Below are positions 25,291-35,935 of a stretch of DNA of 64,000 nt, piece by piece. The position numbers were made by a program, and so were the translations under genes. The DNA is from Nautilus pompilius. Its lineage: Eukaryota; Mollusca; Cephalopoda; Nautilida; Nautilidae. The DNA is taken from assembly GCA_018389105.1 (NCBI GenBank), contig JACATO010000612.1, positions 1,460,501 to 1,524,500 of the forward strand, read 5' to 3'. How positions within the stretch are numbered: the first letter of the stretch is position 1; every line of letters starts with the position of its first letter. The notes beneath the pieces were generated by a model. The model was not told the origin of the DNA. It made no database searches and was given only the letters and a program-made list of their open reading frames with translations.

Positions 25291-26591
25291 GATTTGACAA
25301 TACCTGCAAACTGGAAAGTTTTTTTTAGTTCAATCTACTGAGAGCTATAGTTACATTGTACATGTAGCATCTTCTGATGCAACTTCTTCAGAAGATCCTG
25401 ATAATGCGAGATGAATGTAGTGCCTCATACATCAAAACTCTTCTCATTTAGTAAGCATCATGAAAAACTCAAATGTCCAACTGGAAGGTGAACTTTGACA
25501 TCCAAAATCTGTTTACTAGTGCTTCATTCATCACAAGGAACAGACTCAAGCAAACTTCTAATCCTCCCAAGAAATAACTAATAATGATAACTGGAAATGG
25601 TTGAAAAAATAGTTGTATAAGCTAGTTAGTTTAAGGTATAGGAAAAGGTCTAAAATAACCTTATTATTTCTATAAACAACTTATCCCCCAAAATTTTACA
25701 TTTTTATATTATCTTGAATGCAACACAAATCAGATAACAAAATTGTTTTCTTCAATACAGACAATAATATTAGAAATAATCACTTATCTTACCAATTATT
25801 TTTTATTAGATAAATTATAAGAAATAAAATTTTTGTTAAAGACTGTTAACAAAGTTAGAATAATGAACAACAACAAAACCATCACCAAACTTTAGGAAAT
25901 TATGTGTGATACATTTTAAAGTAATTTTAAAAAAAATTAATAAGATGTGTACGAGAGTTTGTATGTGAACATAATTCACTACAAAGTACATGTTAACAAA
26001 TTACAGCTGTTATACATCAATAAGTGATATATAAAAGAACATGCTATACATGAGATGTGTTATAAGTCATATACTAAATGAATTTTCAACTAAAGTGTGT
26101 TAAATATTAACACACAATGCTTGTGGTTTACATGTACATCATATAATTGGTACACTGATTTCTAGATAAAAATTCTAATTTCTTTATCAGAACAGATTTA
26201 GCCACGTGGCACAATTCATCAGATAAAAATACATAAAAAGATATACTATACATAAGCATATTATTCATAGGTCAACACTGTAGATATTTTTTTTAATTAT
26301 TAATATAATTTGTTCAATTTTTACAAATAGTTTTTTGTTGTTGTTTTTTTTTTTCCAATAGTGAAATTGAAATCAGTGGCATTTGATGTATATCATGGTA
26401 AATATACATTTTCACAGCTATGAACCATTCTGAAATCAATATTACCATTGGCTATTTTAAAACTCTCTTGAGGAATTACACCAGTGTGATTTTTGGATGT
26501 TATCAAAAATGCATACTGCTACATGTTTATCAGCAGAGCTCTGGCACAGATTTTTGCCAGCTTCAAAAGCAATAAATCTCAGTAAGACAGA
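25291..26591. other. AT-rich non-coding stretch
   Basis: No gene or repeat family is recognised. Several TG/ATAC-rich words occur but no defined tandem array. Confidence 0.5.
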
Positions 26592-27070
26592 CTATCTCTC
26601 TATCTATCTCTCTAGCTCTCTCTCTCTATCTAGCTCTCTCTCTCTATCTCTCTCGCTCTATCTCTCTCGCTCTATCTCTCTCTCTATCTATCTAGCTCTC
26701 TCTCTCTATCTATCTCTCTATCTATCTATCTCTCTATCTATCTAGCTCTCTCTATCTATCTCTCTATCTATCTATCTATCTCTCTCTATCTATCTCTCGA
26801 TCTATCTCTCTAGCTCTCTATCTATCTCTCTCTATCGATCTCTCTCTATCTCTCTCTAGCTATCTCTCTCTATCTATCTCTCTATCTATCTCTATCTATC
26901 TAGCTCTATCTATCTATCTCTATCTCTATCTATCTATCTCTATCTATCTCTATCTCTCTATCTCTCTCTATCTATCTCTCTATCTCTCTCTCTATCTATC
27001 GCTCTATCTATCTCTCTCTCTCTCTCACCCTCTTTCCCTTCTCTCTCTCCATCTCTCTTCTCTCTCTCTA

Positions 27071-27127
<57 letters not shown>

Positions 27128-27142
27128 CTCTCTCTCTCTCTC
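26592..27142 (+). repeat. long compound (CTAT)/(CT) microsatellite
   Basis: About 550 bp is made almost wholly of CTAT and CT units, with occasional CTAG, CTCG and CGAT variants. An 82-codon open frame of Ser, Leu, Ile and Tyr here is an artefact of the repeat. Confidence 0.99.
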
Positions 27143-27147
27143 CTTTT

Positions 27148-27169
27148 CACACACACACACACACACACA
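27148..27169 (+). repeat. (AC)n microsatellite
   Basis: About 11 AC units close the compound array. Confidence 0.96.
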
Positions 27170-28230
27170 TCAGCTACATAAAAGAAACAAGAGACTATCT
27201 ATAATTACTGCTTCGGGTCCAACAATTAACTGCTGCTAATACAAAGAACAAAGTGCTGATCATAGAATTTTAATAATTAAATTTCCTTTGGTCAGTATTC
27301 TTCTGCTAAAAAATAATTCCTCGTAAAAGAAAAAAGAATGAGAAATTACTACAAAAATTCTCTCTCCAATTTTCATACTTAAGTATTATATACAGAGCCC
27401 AATAAAATCTGACTGCAAGATTCTGATAACATAGAAATTCAGGTATGGAAGATCAATATGGGAATTCTGTTTTCTCCGAGCTAAGACAGCTAAAAGCTTT
27501 GCACCTTGTATAATGAATTAAACATATAACAGTAACACTATGTCCATGGGCAGGTATCATACAAGTGACTCCTGCAGGAAAGATAACTGTTTTGTTCCTA
27601 TGAAGTAGGATATGAGATAATGTCAGAGTCCACAGATATGGCTTAAAATCAATACTTGGCCATTTTACAAACAGATCTTAGAAATCCAACAATGTCAGAG
27701 CCCTCAAATTTTTAATTACATCAGAATACCTCAGTGACCAAACCTAGAAGAGAGCAAATAATGTAAGTAAACTTTAGTCAGTTTTTTCTTTAATTTAAAG
27801 TGATTAGTTAGTAGGTATATGTATTTGGTGAGACGTATTTTGTGACAAACAAAAGGATAAAAGCCTGCTCCAAAAATATTATCCAATGTTTTTTTTTTCC
27901 CATTTTAAAAGATCAGATCCAAAAAAAAAAAAAGATTTTTACTAATGTGTGCACTATTAGACAATACATTTGTTAAGTAGTTTTGAAATGAACAGAAATA
28001 TATGCAAACAGCTAGCTAAATATCTGAAAAAATATACCAGGCTCCAATATTCAGTAGTGACAGGTGTGTGTGTGTTTTTTTTTTTTTACTGTCTGAGAAA
28101 GCCTGTTGTTTCTACCTGATAGTTACTGTACAGTTTTGAGTTTACATTTTAAAACTTGTTAAAAGAGGATATTATATTATATCAACCTAAATAGCATTTC
28201 ATCCTTTTTAAGATTAAAAAACCTCATTAA
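27170..28230. other. non-coding stretch
   Basis: AT-rich sequence with T runs. No gene is seen. Confidence 0.5.
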
Positions 28231-28770
28231 ACTGTTACACAAGCTTATATTCGCTATTAGAGGTTGGCAATAGGCGATGAAACCATTCGTTCCTAAAACC
28301 CAAGTTTTTGTAAAATAATAAAGTTTTTAGCCGCTGTCACCACCAGAATTAAAGCAACAAGCAGTGTGCATCTGAAACATGTCCCTATCAGCCAATAAGT
28401 GAAGAAAAAAAAACAAAAAACAAGCAAACCTTTCCCCCCCCACACACACACACACACACACTGCAAAGATACTGCCTGGCCTTTGTGAAACTCTGCTAAA
28501 GACGATGACTGGAAAAAGTAAACAAAAGAACAGTTGATGTGCTTTCTAGAGACGTAATATTTACAATTTAAAATGTGGAAACAGCACAGACCATGTTTAC
28601 ATCAAGATTGCACATTACACAGACTTAGAGATGTCAATTCCACAATAAATGTAAGGACTTGTTTGTGGTCGCAACAAATTTGGCAACAATATCTAGTTCT
28701 GTGCATGCAATGACAGTGCCAGGATGTTGTTATACAGCAGTTATACACAATACTTACAGACAGCAAAAGA
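28231..28770. other. candidate conserved non-coding element E
   Basis: This is less repetitive than its surroundings, with words such as TTAGCCGCTGTCACCACCAG and TGTCCCTATCAGCCAATAAG. It is split by a C7(CA)n tract at 28,434-28,461. No protein-like frame is present. The call is weak and based on texture alone. Confidence 0.22.
28434..28461 (+). repeat. C-run plus (CA)n microsatellite
   Basis: Seven C residues lead into about ten CA units. Confidence 0.96.
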
Positions 28771-29807
28771 TCAGTGGCAATACTAAGTATGAACTAACCA
28801 GAGATGGAATCATCAGTTACCTGATGCATAGTAAGTAGAGAAATATCTTGATTACCGTGTGTTCTCAGCATTACCTTTTCTAGGAAAATGAGATTTTCTT
28901 CCCCTGTGTCCACTTCATATATCTATGACATTGGTCAGATATGTGAATCAACAAATTCACTTTCTCAGCACATTCAAATTATTATGGCAAAGATATGTAG
29001 CTACACAAACCAAATCCTATATGATTACTTCAACCACTATAATGGTATGAATTGAATTATGAAATTATCTATAAGTTTTTGTTCATATATAAAAATAAAA
29101 CGCAAAATATCAAGTCTTTGATGAATGTTTAACTTCAGAAAAAATATTATTTTAAATGTACACCAAAAGGTTCCAATGCTGTATTTGTTTCTTCTGGCTG
29201 TTGTTATACAGAAAACTTGCATTTAAAGCATTCCAAATATATATTTTTCTCTGGAATAAAACCCAGCTAAAGTCTTGCTTTACCCATGTGCCCGTGTCCT
29301 TTATGCAAGAAACAGCAGCAGATCATAAGTCAGAAAAATAGAAATGTATATAGCATTCAAAAACAATTTGTGTAAATGTATTTGTTTCCACATTTTTAGG
29401 AACAGACTAGAGATAAAAAGATATTTCCATTATAATATTAATTCTAGTTTTATTTTATTCTAAAAAGAAAAGAGTTAAGTAATTTATCTTTCTATTTTAC
29501 TAATGCAAAGGCATTTGTATAAAATAAATATTTGCTAATAAAACTTTCAATAAAAGGATGGGTCATTTTTCTTTGTGTTACTGTTTTGAAAATAATTATA
29601 AATTGTAAAATAATTTATTTTTGCAATGCTAAAGTGTTTTTTTTTTTTTTTGAGTGATGATCCCATAGCAAACAGGTCTAGATCCATTTTATGGATAGAT
29701 TCAAGGAGTCACATGGTAACTAAATAACACTGTTATAAAATGTTTCCTTTGAATTACTTGCATCAGAAAACACTGTTTAGAAATAACTATCAATCAATTT
29801 GTATATA
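28771..29807. other. AT-rich non-coding stretch
   Basis: No gene or transposon is recognised. Opposed 61-codon frames near 29.1-29.3 kb have no family resemblance. Confidence 0.5.
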
Positions 29808-31726
29808 CAGTAGGATGCACTCAATATGAACATTCATTAGAAAAAAAGTTTATAATAACTGCACTTGTTCACAAAAAATATCTCAACATATAAACTCAAT
29901 CAGAAATAAAGAATTTTTTTTATTTTCCACTGTTTCTTTTCTGAGTACTTGGCAGTAAAATCTTTTAATTTTTAATCAAAGCTCTGTAAGTTTTTCATAT
30001 TTTCCATAGTTTCTAGATAACTGCAAAAGGCGTTCATCAGCCTACGACATTGCTTCAAGCTCTCCTTCTCCTCCATTTTTACTAACAAGATTCATAGCTC
30101 AGACAGTAAAGTTCTCGAAATTCTTAGATGTTTGGACTTTATCAGTTTATCATCAACTTGGATGAAATCCTGTGAGGGGGGGGGGGACTCCATCCATCAA
30201 TGTCTAAACAGTTTTATAAGTCACCCATTTCTTTAAAAGCACCAAAAGAATCATCAGAGATTTCAGAGAAAAAAAGCCAGCAGACATTATAGTTAAAGCT
30301 ATTGGGTAACTAAAGCCAGTGATGGAAGCAGTGCTGAATGTCATCACCGCCAACTACATCCTATCTTAACATCAGCATCTGAATTGCTAGCAAGAGATCA
30401 ACCATCGTTTCCATTCCATTGTCAAAGGCAAAAATCCTCTTCTCATCCAAACTGTCAATAGTAAACTTTTACTGTTTGTATATTACAGGAATCTATTGGC
30501 TGAAGTTTAGATTTGTGTTCTTTAGAAGGCAAACAAACCTGTTTAATATTCATCAGTCCATTAATCAAAGGATGTGTTGAACAGTTATCCATTATTATAC
30601 ATGGGCCTTTCTATTTTGGGCCTTGAATTTCCTGCAAATTTTCAGATGTAGTACTAAAAAAATTTCCAATGCTATCCAGGCAGTGTGATTTCTCTTATAT
30701 TCAGCAGGGAAATGACAATACCCTGAAAGAACCTGAGGTTGGACAACTTTCAAATCACCAGTAAAGGCAATTTTTCTTTACCTATTGCATTAGAGCAAAA
30801 GCATAGTCACTTGTTCCTTGTTTTTTTCTCTTTATATTCTTGTCCCTTGCAAATTGCAGAGTTCTTTCAAGTAGAAGTCTCCAGAAAAGTGTTTTCTCAT
30901 CTATGTTGAAAATTTCTTCTTCATAGTACCTTTTACAGATTCCAGGCAAAGTCTTTCAAGTCTATTTCAGGGTTAGTTTAGGCATGACAACTGTAAAATC
31001 ACCAAATTGACAAGAGTCAAAAAGATTGGCACTTTTTGAAGCAGTTTATCCAACTGATATTCAACTTCTTCCCATCTCCTGTGTAGTCAAGCTGCTGACA
31101 ATTAACTCAGTTTTTATAATCAGTATTTGTCCAATTAGCCCATAGAAGTTTCCAGCAAAAGCTGCACTACACCAAACAAGCAGAATTTACTTGATATCTT
31201 AAAAATTTACAGGATGAATTCAGTTAACACTTGTTCAAAACTGTTCGAAAGTATACTGATGCATAATTGTTGCCTTTTGCTTTCCCAAAATTTCACAAAG
31301 CTTTTCCAGCAAGATCATTTTTAGTCAATTCTGAAATATTTTCAGCCTCTTTTATAATATAACAATATTCTCTATCTAAATCCAAATCTTCTCTGGGCTT
31401 TCACCTCAACATGTTTCCAGACATTGATTAATCAAGTGTTTCTAGACTGGCAACTTGGATTATGGACAAGCACTATTATTTATTGAACAAAGCAATAATG
31501 AAAAAAAATCACAGATGAATAAGAGCAAAGTGCAAGCATAAATGAGTTGAATAAGACCAGTGTCATTCATTTGTTCATTTAAATTTAAAGTGCATTTGAT
31601 TGTTTTGGAGCTAAAAAAATTAATTCATATTAACCACACCTGGTCATATAGAAAATATTAGTATTTTGGCCAGTGCTTCTCAAAAAGTTCATAATAAATG
31701 CATGTTCATTTAAGCACATTCTACTG
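29808..31726 (-). mobile_element. Tigger/pogo element, complete ends
   Basis: A 1.92-kb element with TA on both sides (29,806-29,807 and 31,727-31,728). The left end CAGTAGGATGCACTCAATAT pairs with the complement of the right end, CAGTAGAATGTGCTTAAATG, and both continue into GAACATxCAT. A decayed transposase is encoded on the minus strand between the ends. A G11 run lies at 30,176-30,186. Confidence 0.88.
29990..31440 (-). pseudogene. Tigger transposase remnant
   Basis: Minus-strand reading shows the DDE core of a Tigger/jerky-type transposase. About 30,790-30,915 gives FNIDEKTLFWRLLLERTLQF with ARDKNIKRKK, where IDE carries the first catalytic Asp. Then HFPAEYKRNHTAWIALEIF corresponds to the Ala-Trp block. 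KAQNRKAHV leads to a frame with GPCIIMDNCSTHPLINGLMN (about 30,550-30,610), the second catalytic Asp in the LLLDNCxAHP motif. Frameshifts separate these blocks. The upstream DNA-binding region (31.2-31.4 kb, AENISELTKNDLAGKAL) is barely readable. The gene is dead, but the order and orientation are consistent within the matched terminal repeats. Confidence 0.85.
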
Positions 31727-31728
31727 TA

Positions 31729-33335
31729 ACACATTACATGCAAGAAAAAATAAAAAGAACAGCAAGTACTATGTAGTGTATTTCGAAAATGTTCATATAA
31801 AATCTGAATTTGGCTAGGAAAATTAATAATTATAATTGCATAAATGACTTTCCGAAGTCTGTTGATAAATAAACTCACTTGACTCCATAATCAATGACTA
31901 AACCATTGAGGGAATATCATCAAACTTTAATTTTTGATACTTCCCAAATATTCACGGATGTTGCCATAGATTTTCTATCAAGAAAACCATAATAATGCAT
32001 TGTTAGCATCATAGTTATACATAAACCACATGCTTATAGAGCACCCTATTACAGTTCTGAAAGACAGTAGGCTGCATTATATTTATGGGTTCATAACGTC
32101 ACTACCTTCTAAATTCTCAATTTAAAAAGCTTAAAAACACAAGGTTATGTTCTCTAAGGTAGGTACAGTACCAATTTGAGAACATTTATGCTTTATGCAT
32201 ATTTGATAATTCTTTAGTAGTACTTTTAGCTTTAAAACCGAATACATATGTTGAAAGTGCATAATTTTTACTGTTTCTTTATACATTTTTTTCATATTTA
32301 TGTAGACAATCTAGTCTTTAAAAAAGAAACAACAGAGCATGAGAGATTTTTTAACCTCCATATACCACATTAGTCTTTAGCTTACTTATACCATTCTTGA
32401 GTACATTTGAACTCCAGCCTTGAACCACTGGTATGTGTGTTGAATTGATTCTACATTTAAATGAAAAATGTGTATGGTCAGAGTGATACCGATTTGTGAC
32501 TAGAAAGGATTATATTGATAAGGAAGTTACTGTGTGTCTCACATCCCTTATGGTTCACCCAGTGCTGAGTAATACAGATTCGAATGATTGTGTAGCAACT
32601 TATTATTGTGAAAAAAGATTTTTTATATTTTTCTGTACATCACATTATTTTCTTCACACACCTGCCCTGTGGAAGTGATATATTTTCAGAATCTGTAGCA
32701 GCTTTTAGAAGTAATCAAAGACATAACTTTGCTATAAAGCTGTTTTAAAGTGAATAATTTTAATGTCACAAAGAAGAGTTGAATAATCAGTTTGGTCCTT
32801 AGTTTATAACAGCAAGGATATGATTAGGGAGAGTAGGGAATTCCCTTATTTACTGTCATTTTGTTGTTCTTGTTGGTTGTCCAATGCAGACAAAAATCAA
32901 GAAATAGTATTTTGACAAAATTTCATGGTCACAGACTATAATATAGAGAATGAGATGCATAAACAATAATCAGATAACATTTTTTTTAAAAATTGTTTGA
33001 ATCTTATATGCTTTCTGATTTTACTTGGAACTCATTTCTGATTTATAGTGAATAGACCAAATTTTAACAAAAGAACAAAAAAAAACTGTTTAAATGCATA
33101 ATTGGTATAGTTTACTTAAAATTAAATATCGTGATATTTCTATACTCATTCTGTCATCAAATTGAAAGCAATATAGAAGTTTAACAATTTGTCAGATTTC
33201 ATTTCATCATTTCTACATTTATTTTTCTGAAAAGAGTTGTCCCTAACAGGACGTTTCCACAGATTAAGCAGAAAAGGAAATTGAACTAGTTTTAACTCTT
33301 TTTTTTTTTAAAAGATGTTTTCTGAGATATTCAGA
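31729..33335. other. AT-rich non-coding stretch
   Basis: No gene seen. A slightly more complex patch lies at 32,460-32,620, with a 60-codon frame of no recognisable product. Confidence 0.45.
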
Positions 33336-33339
33336 ATTG

Positions 33340-34230
33340 AACTAACTGAATACTATGAACATTTTTCTGCTTATTAGAGCCAATGAAGAAAAATTACCTC
33401 ATCTTTTCTTACTTAACTTCAAAATATCTACTTTTATGGTGATCGGAGATGGTGATGAAGGGTTTTCTTTTGTGGAACAAAAAAGCTCTTATCATCTCGA
33501 AGATGAGGTAAAAGCGGGTGGATCGATATGCTGGAGAGAAAACAGAAGCTAAATCAGTACAGCTGAGGGGCATATCTTCATACAATGTGATGATTTTATT
33601 CACCCTTATTGTAATATTGTTATAGCATTATCCATGCTCGTTGGGAGGTCAGCTCCAGTCAAATATTAATCCATTCTTTGAGCCTTTCGAGGGCTTTGAG
33701 CTGGCTGGTGTTTCAATGAAGCCTCACAAGGCTTCCATTAAAGTCGACAAAGCCAGAGTAATCAGCGAATCATTGCAGTCTTATTTGTCCACAGGAAATG
33801 AAATTCATTCTTTTTGCATAATTCTCCACTCATTGTTCAGTCCGTTTTAAGGTGCAAAACTTGTCAATAGAATGCGGCGATGTCTTAGAGAAATGTGCAA
33901 ACAAAACGTACCAATATTGATGGGAGCTTTTTGGTGAAGGGCTGTTTATAATCCCAGTGATCTGACATATTTACTCAAAGAGATTAAAATCACTCAAAGA
34001 AATGGGGTATCTTCAGGGCCATTCAGATTTCGCAGATGTACCGGGCTTCCCTGAAAGGAAGATAATTTTCATGTCGAAAGCCGAGTAATGGCGCTTGTGA
34101 GTCAATTCAAAGAAAGACAAATAGCAGACAAAACAGCGCTATGATAAGGGTGCTGTATAATCGATTGTAAGCAGCAACAAGCAACAGTAATATTTAAAGA
34201 AAACTTAATTCAAACGTAATAGCTTGTAAG
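33340..34230. other. candidate conserved non-coding element F (strongest)
   Basis: About 900 bp stands out sharply: clearly higher GC than its neighbours, almost no homopolymers, and no repeat similarity within the window. It contains a POU-like TTTGCATAATTC, an E-box CAGCTG, TAATCAGCGAATCATTGCAG, GATTAAAATCACTCAAAG and CAGCGCTATGATAAGG. A perfect 12-bp inverted repeat (TTACCTCATCTT / AAGATGAGGTAA) is at 33,394-33,405 and 33,500-33,511. A 7-bp-stem hairpin GAAGCCT-CACA-AGGCTTC is at 33,718-33,735. Opposed open frames of 60-70 codons resemble no protein. This is the usual look of a vertebrate ultraconserved or enhancer element. An exon of an unknown gene or a structured RNA is possible but less likely. 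Confidence 0.5.
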
Positions 34231-35635
34231 CCCATCCTAAAAATAGCTGTTGTGGAAGACAGAAGATGGAGCTGGGTAAAGAAAATTAAATGCTTTTTGT
34301 TTTTAAAAGAAAAGGGCACATAAAGAGAATAATAAACAAATGTGTTTAAAGAATGAAAGATATCCATAACAAAAAAGTTTTGATTTTGTCTGTTTTGTTG
34401 TTTTTTTTTTTGTTTTGTACACTTTGATAAAGGAAAATTACTGCCAACTTTTTATTTTGTATTGTTGGTAATTATATTCTAAAACGTTTGAAGCTTATAT
34501 CTGATGACATCAGTGAAGAAATTCAGTCAGAACCAAAACATATATGAACAGGATTCTGGAGTTGTTTTTCCTTAGTTTAGAACTGTTTTTTATGTCCATT
34601 TTTGTATGGAAGTTCATCCTGTAGTATAAGCACTGAGATATACATTTGTGCAGATATGAAAAAAATAAAAAGCTAACTTCTGATCACTTTTACTGATAAG
34701 TCTTGGAGAGGGCTGTTCTATAACCAGACAATATGCAACTTAAAAAAAAAACTTGTATTAAAAAAGTGCTTCTTTATATATGTCACAAACTTTCCTCCTA
34801 TTTGTGTCAACAGAGTATTTGTTGGCAATATGTGCTATAAATATGTTGCAGAAAGGTAATGTCTTTAACAAAAGAAATATTTTTCTAGGTTTTCTTTCAA
34901 CCTTAACATCAAAATTAAGTTCAGAAAGATTAGAACTACGGCTACATGAAAGAAGAAAATCTTTAAGGAATGTAGAGTTCTTATCAACTCATTAGTAGTA
35001 ATACAACCAACCAACATTTCAATGACCTTTTCCTTTCACCAGAGTTTAGTTCTGAAACAAAAAAAAATCTTACATAGAATAAAATTCCTAGGAAAAATAA
35101 ATGGACATAAGAAAATGCTGAAAACATTTTCCCCTTCTTTTTTAAAACCTATTTGAACAGATTCAGCAAGATCTGTATATAGAGAGAGAGAACAAAAAAT
35201 GAGATATTTGCACATACCAAATAGGTGGTGGTCATGTATATCAAGAGCCATCTATGACTATAATTAATAATATGCAAGACACTCTGACTGATTTTAAATA
35301 CAACTGTTCTAAAATAATGTTTCCATTTTTTAACCATAACTGTGTCACTTGTTGATTCTTAACAAATATCAGATCTCTTATTCACCGTGGACAAGGGTAA
35401 AAATCAAGTGACATGACCGCAACTTTTCTAGATAAAAAAAAAAGCTAATTAAATGCAACAATCTTGAGGTTTATTCTCAATTCAGTAGCAAAGTTAAACT
35501 CAACTTTTTAACAATTTGTGCAAATTTAAGGTGGGTAGAAAGTTGACATTAAGTTGATGTTAATATAAAAACTTCTCAGAGTTGATTTTATTATTAAAAA
35601 TAGACAAAAAAAAAAAACTATGTACTATTCATGGC
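34231..35635. other. non-coding stretch
   Basis: AT-rich sequence. Two short open frames near 34.8-35.3 kb have no recognisable product. Confidence 0.45.
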
Positions 35636-35639
35636 AAAA

Positions 35640-35935
35640 CCAGCCAGTGGGCTTACAGAAATAAAGTACATAATTAAAGTATTTATACTGATTTTATTTT
35701 AAATATGCTGTACAACTAATGGAGAATTTTTATTATGCGGAAGCTATTGCATGTGGCAATTAATGCTATAATTATAAAACAAAGCTGTGAAAAGCTGAAT
35801 TTGTTTGCTCTGTTGCAAATTTATGAGTAAAAATTATAAATCTTAGAATAATTTTGTTGAACAGGCTTAAAATTTAATGAAAGTAATTATCAAAAGTGAA
35901 ACAACACTGTATGAGTAACGTTCCACCTTAATGTA
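35640..35935. other. candidate conserved non-coding element G
   Basis: A 300-bp stretch with homeodomain and Sox-like words in close order: TACATAATTAAAGTA, TTTATTATGCGG, GGCAATTAATGCTATAATTA, AACAAAGCTGTGAAAAGC and GTTGCAAATTTATGAG. It lacks long homopolymers and has no open frame. It lies 1.4 kb from the stronger candidate at 33.3-34.2 kb. Conservation is inferred. Confidence 0.4.

Noticed and set aside
26497-26745. Open frame rich in Ser, Leu, Ile and Tyr
   Set aside because: It is produced by translating the CT/CTAT microsatellite.
26592-27169. Possible CRISPR-like or satellite array
   Set aside because: The units are 2-4 bp with no spacers; it is a simple microsatellite.
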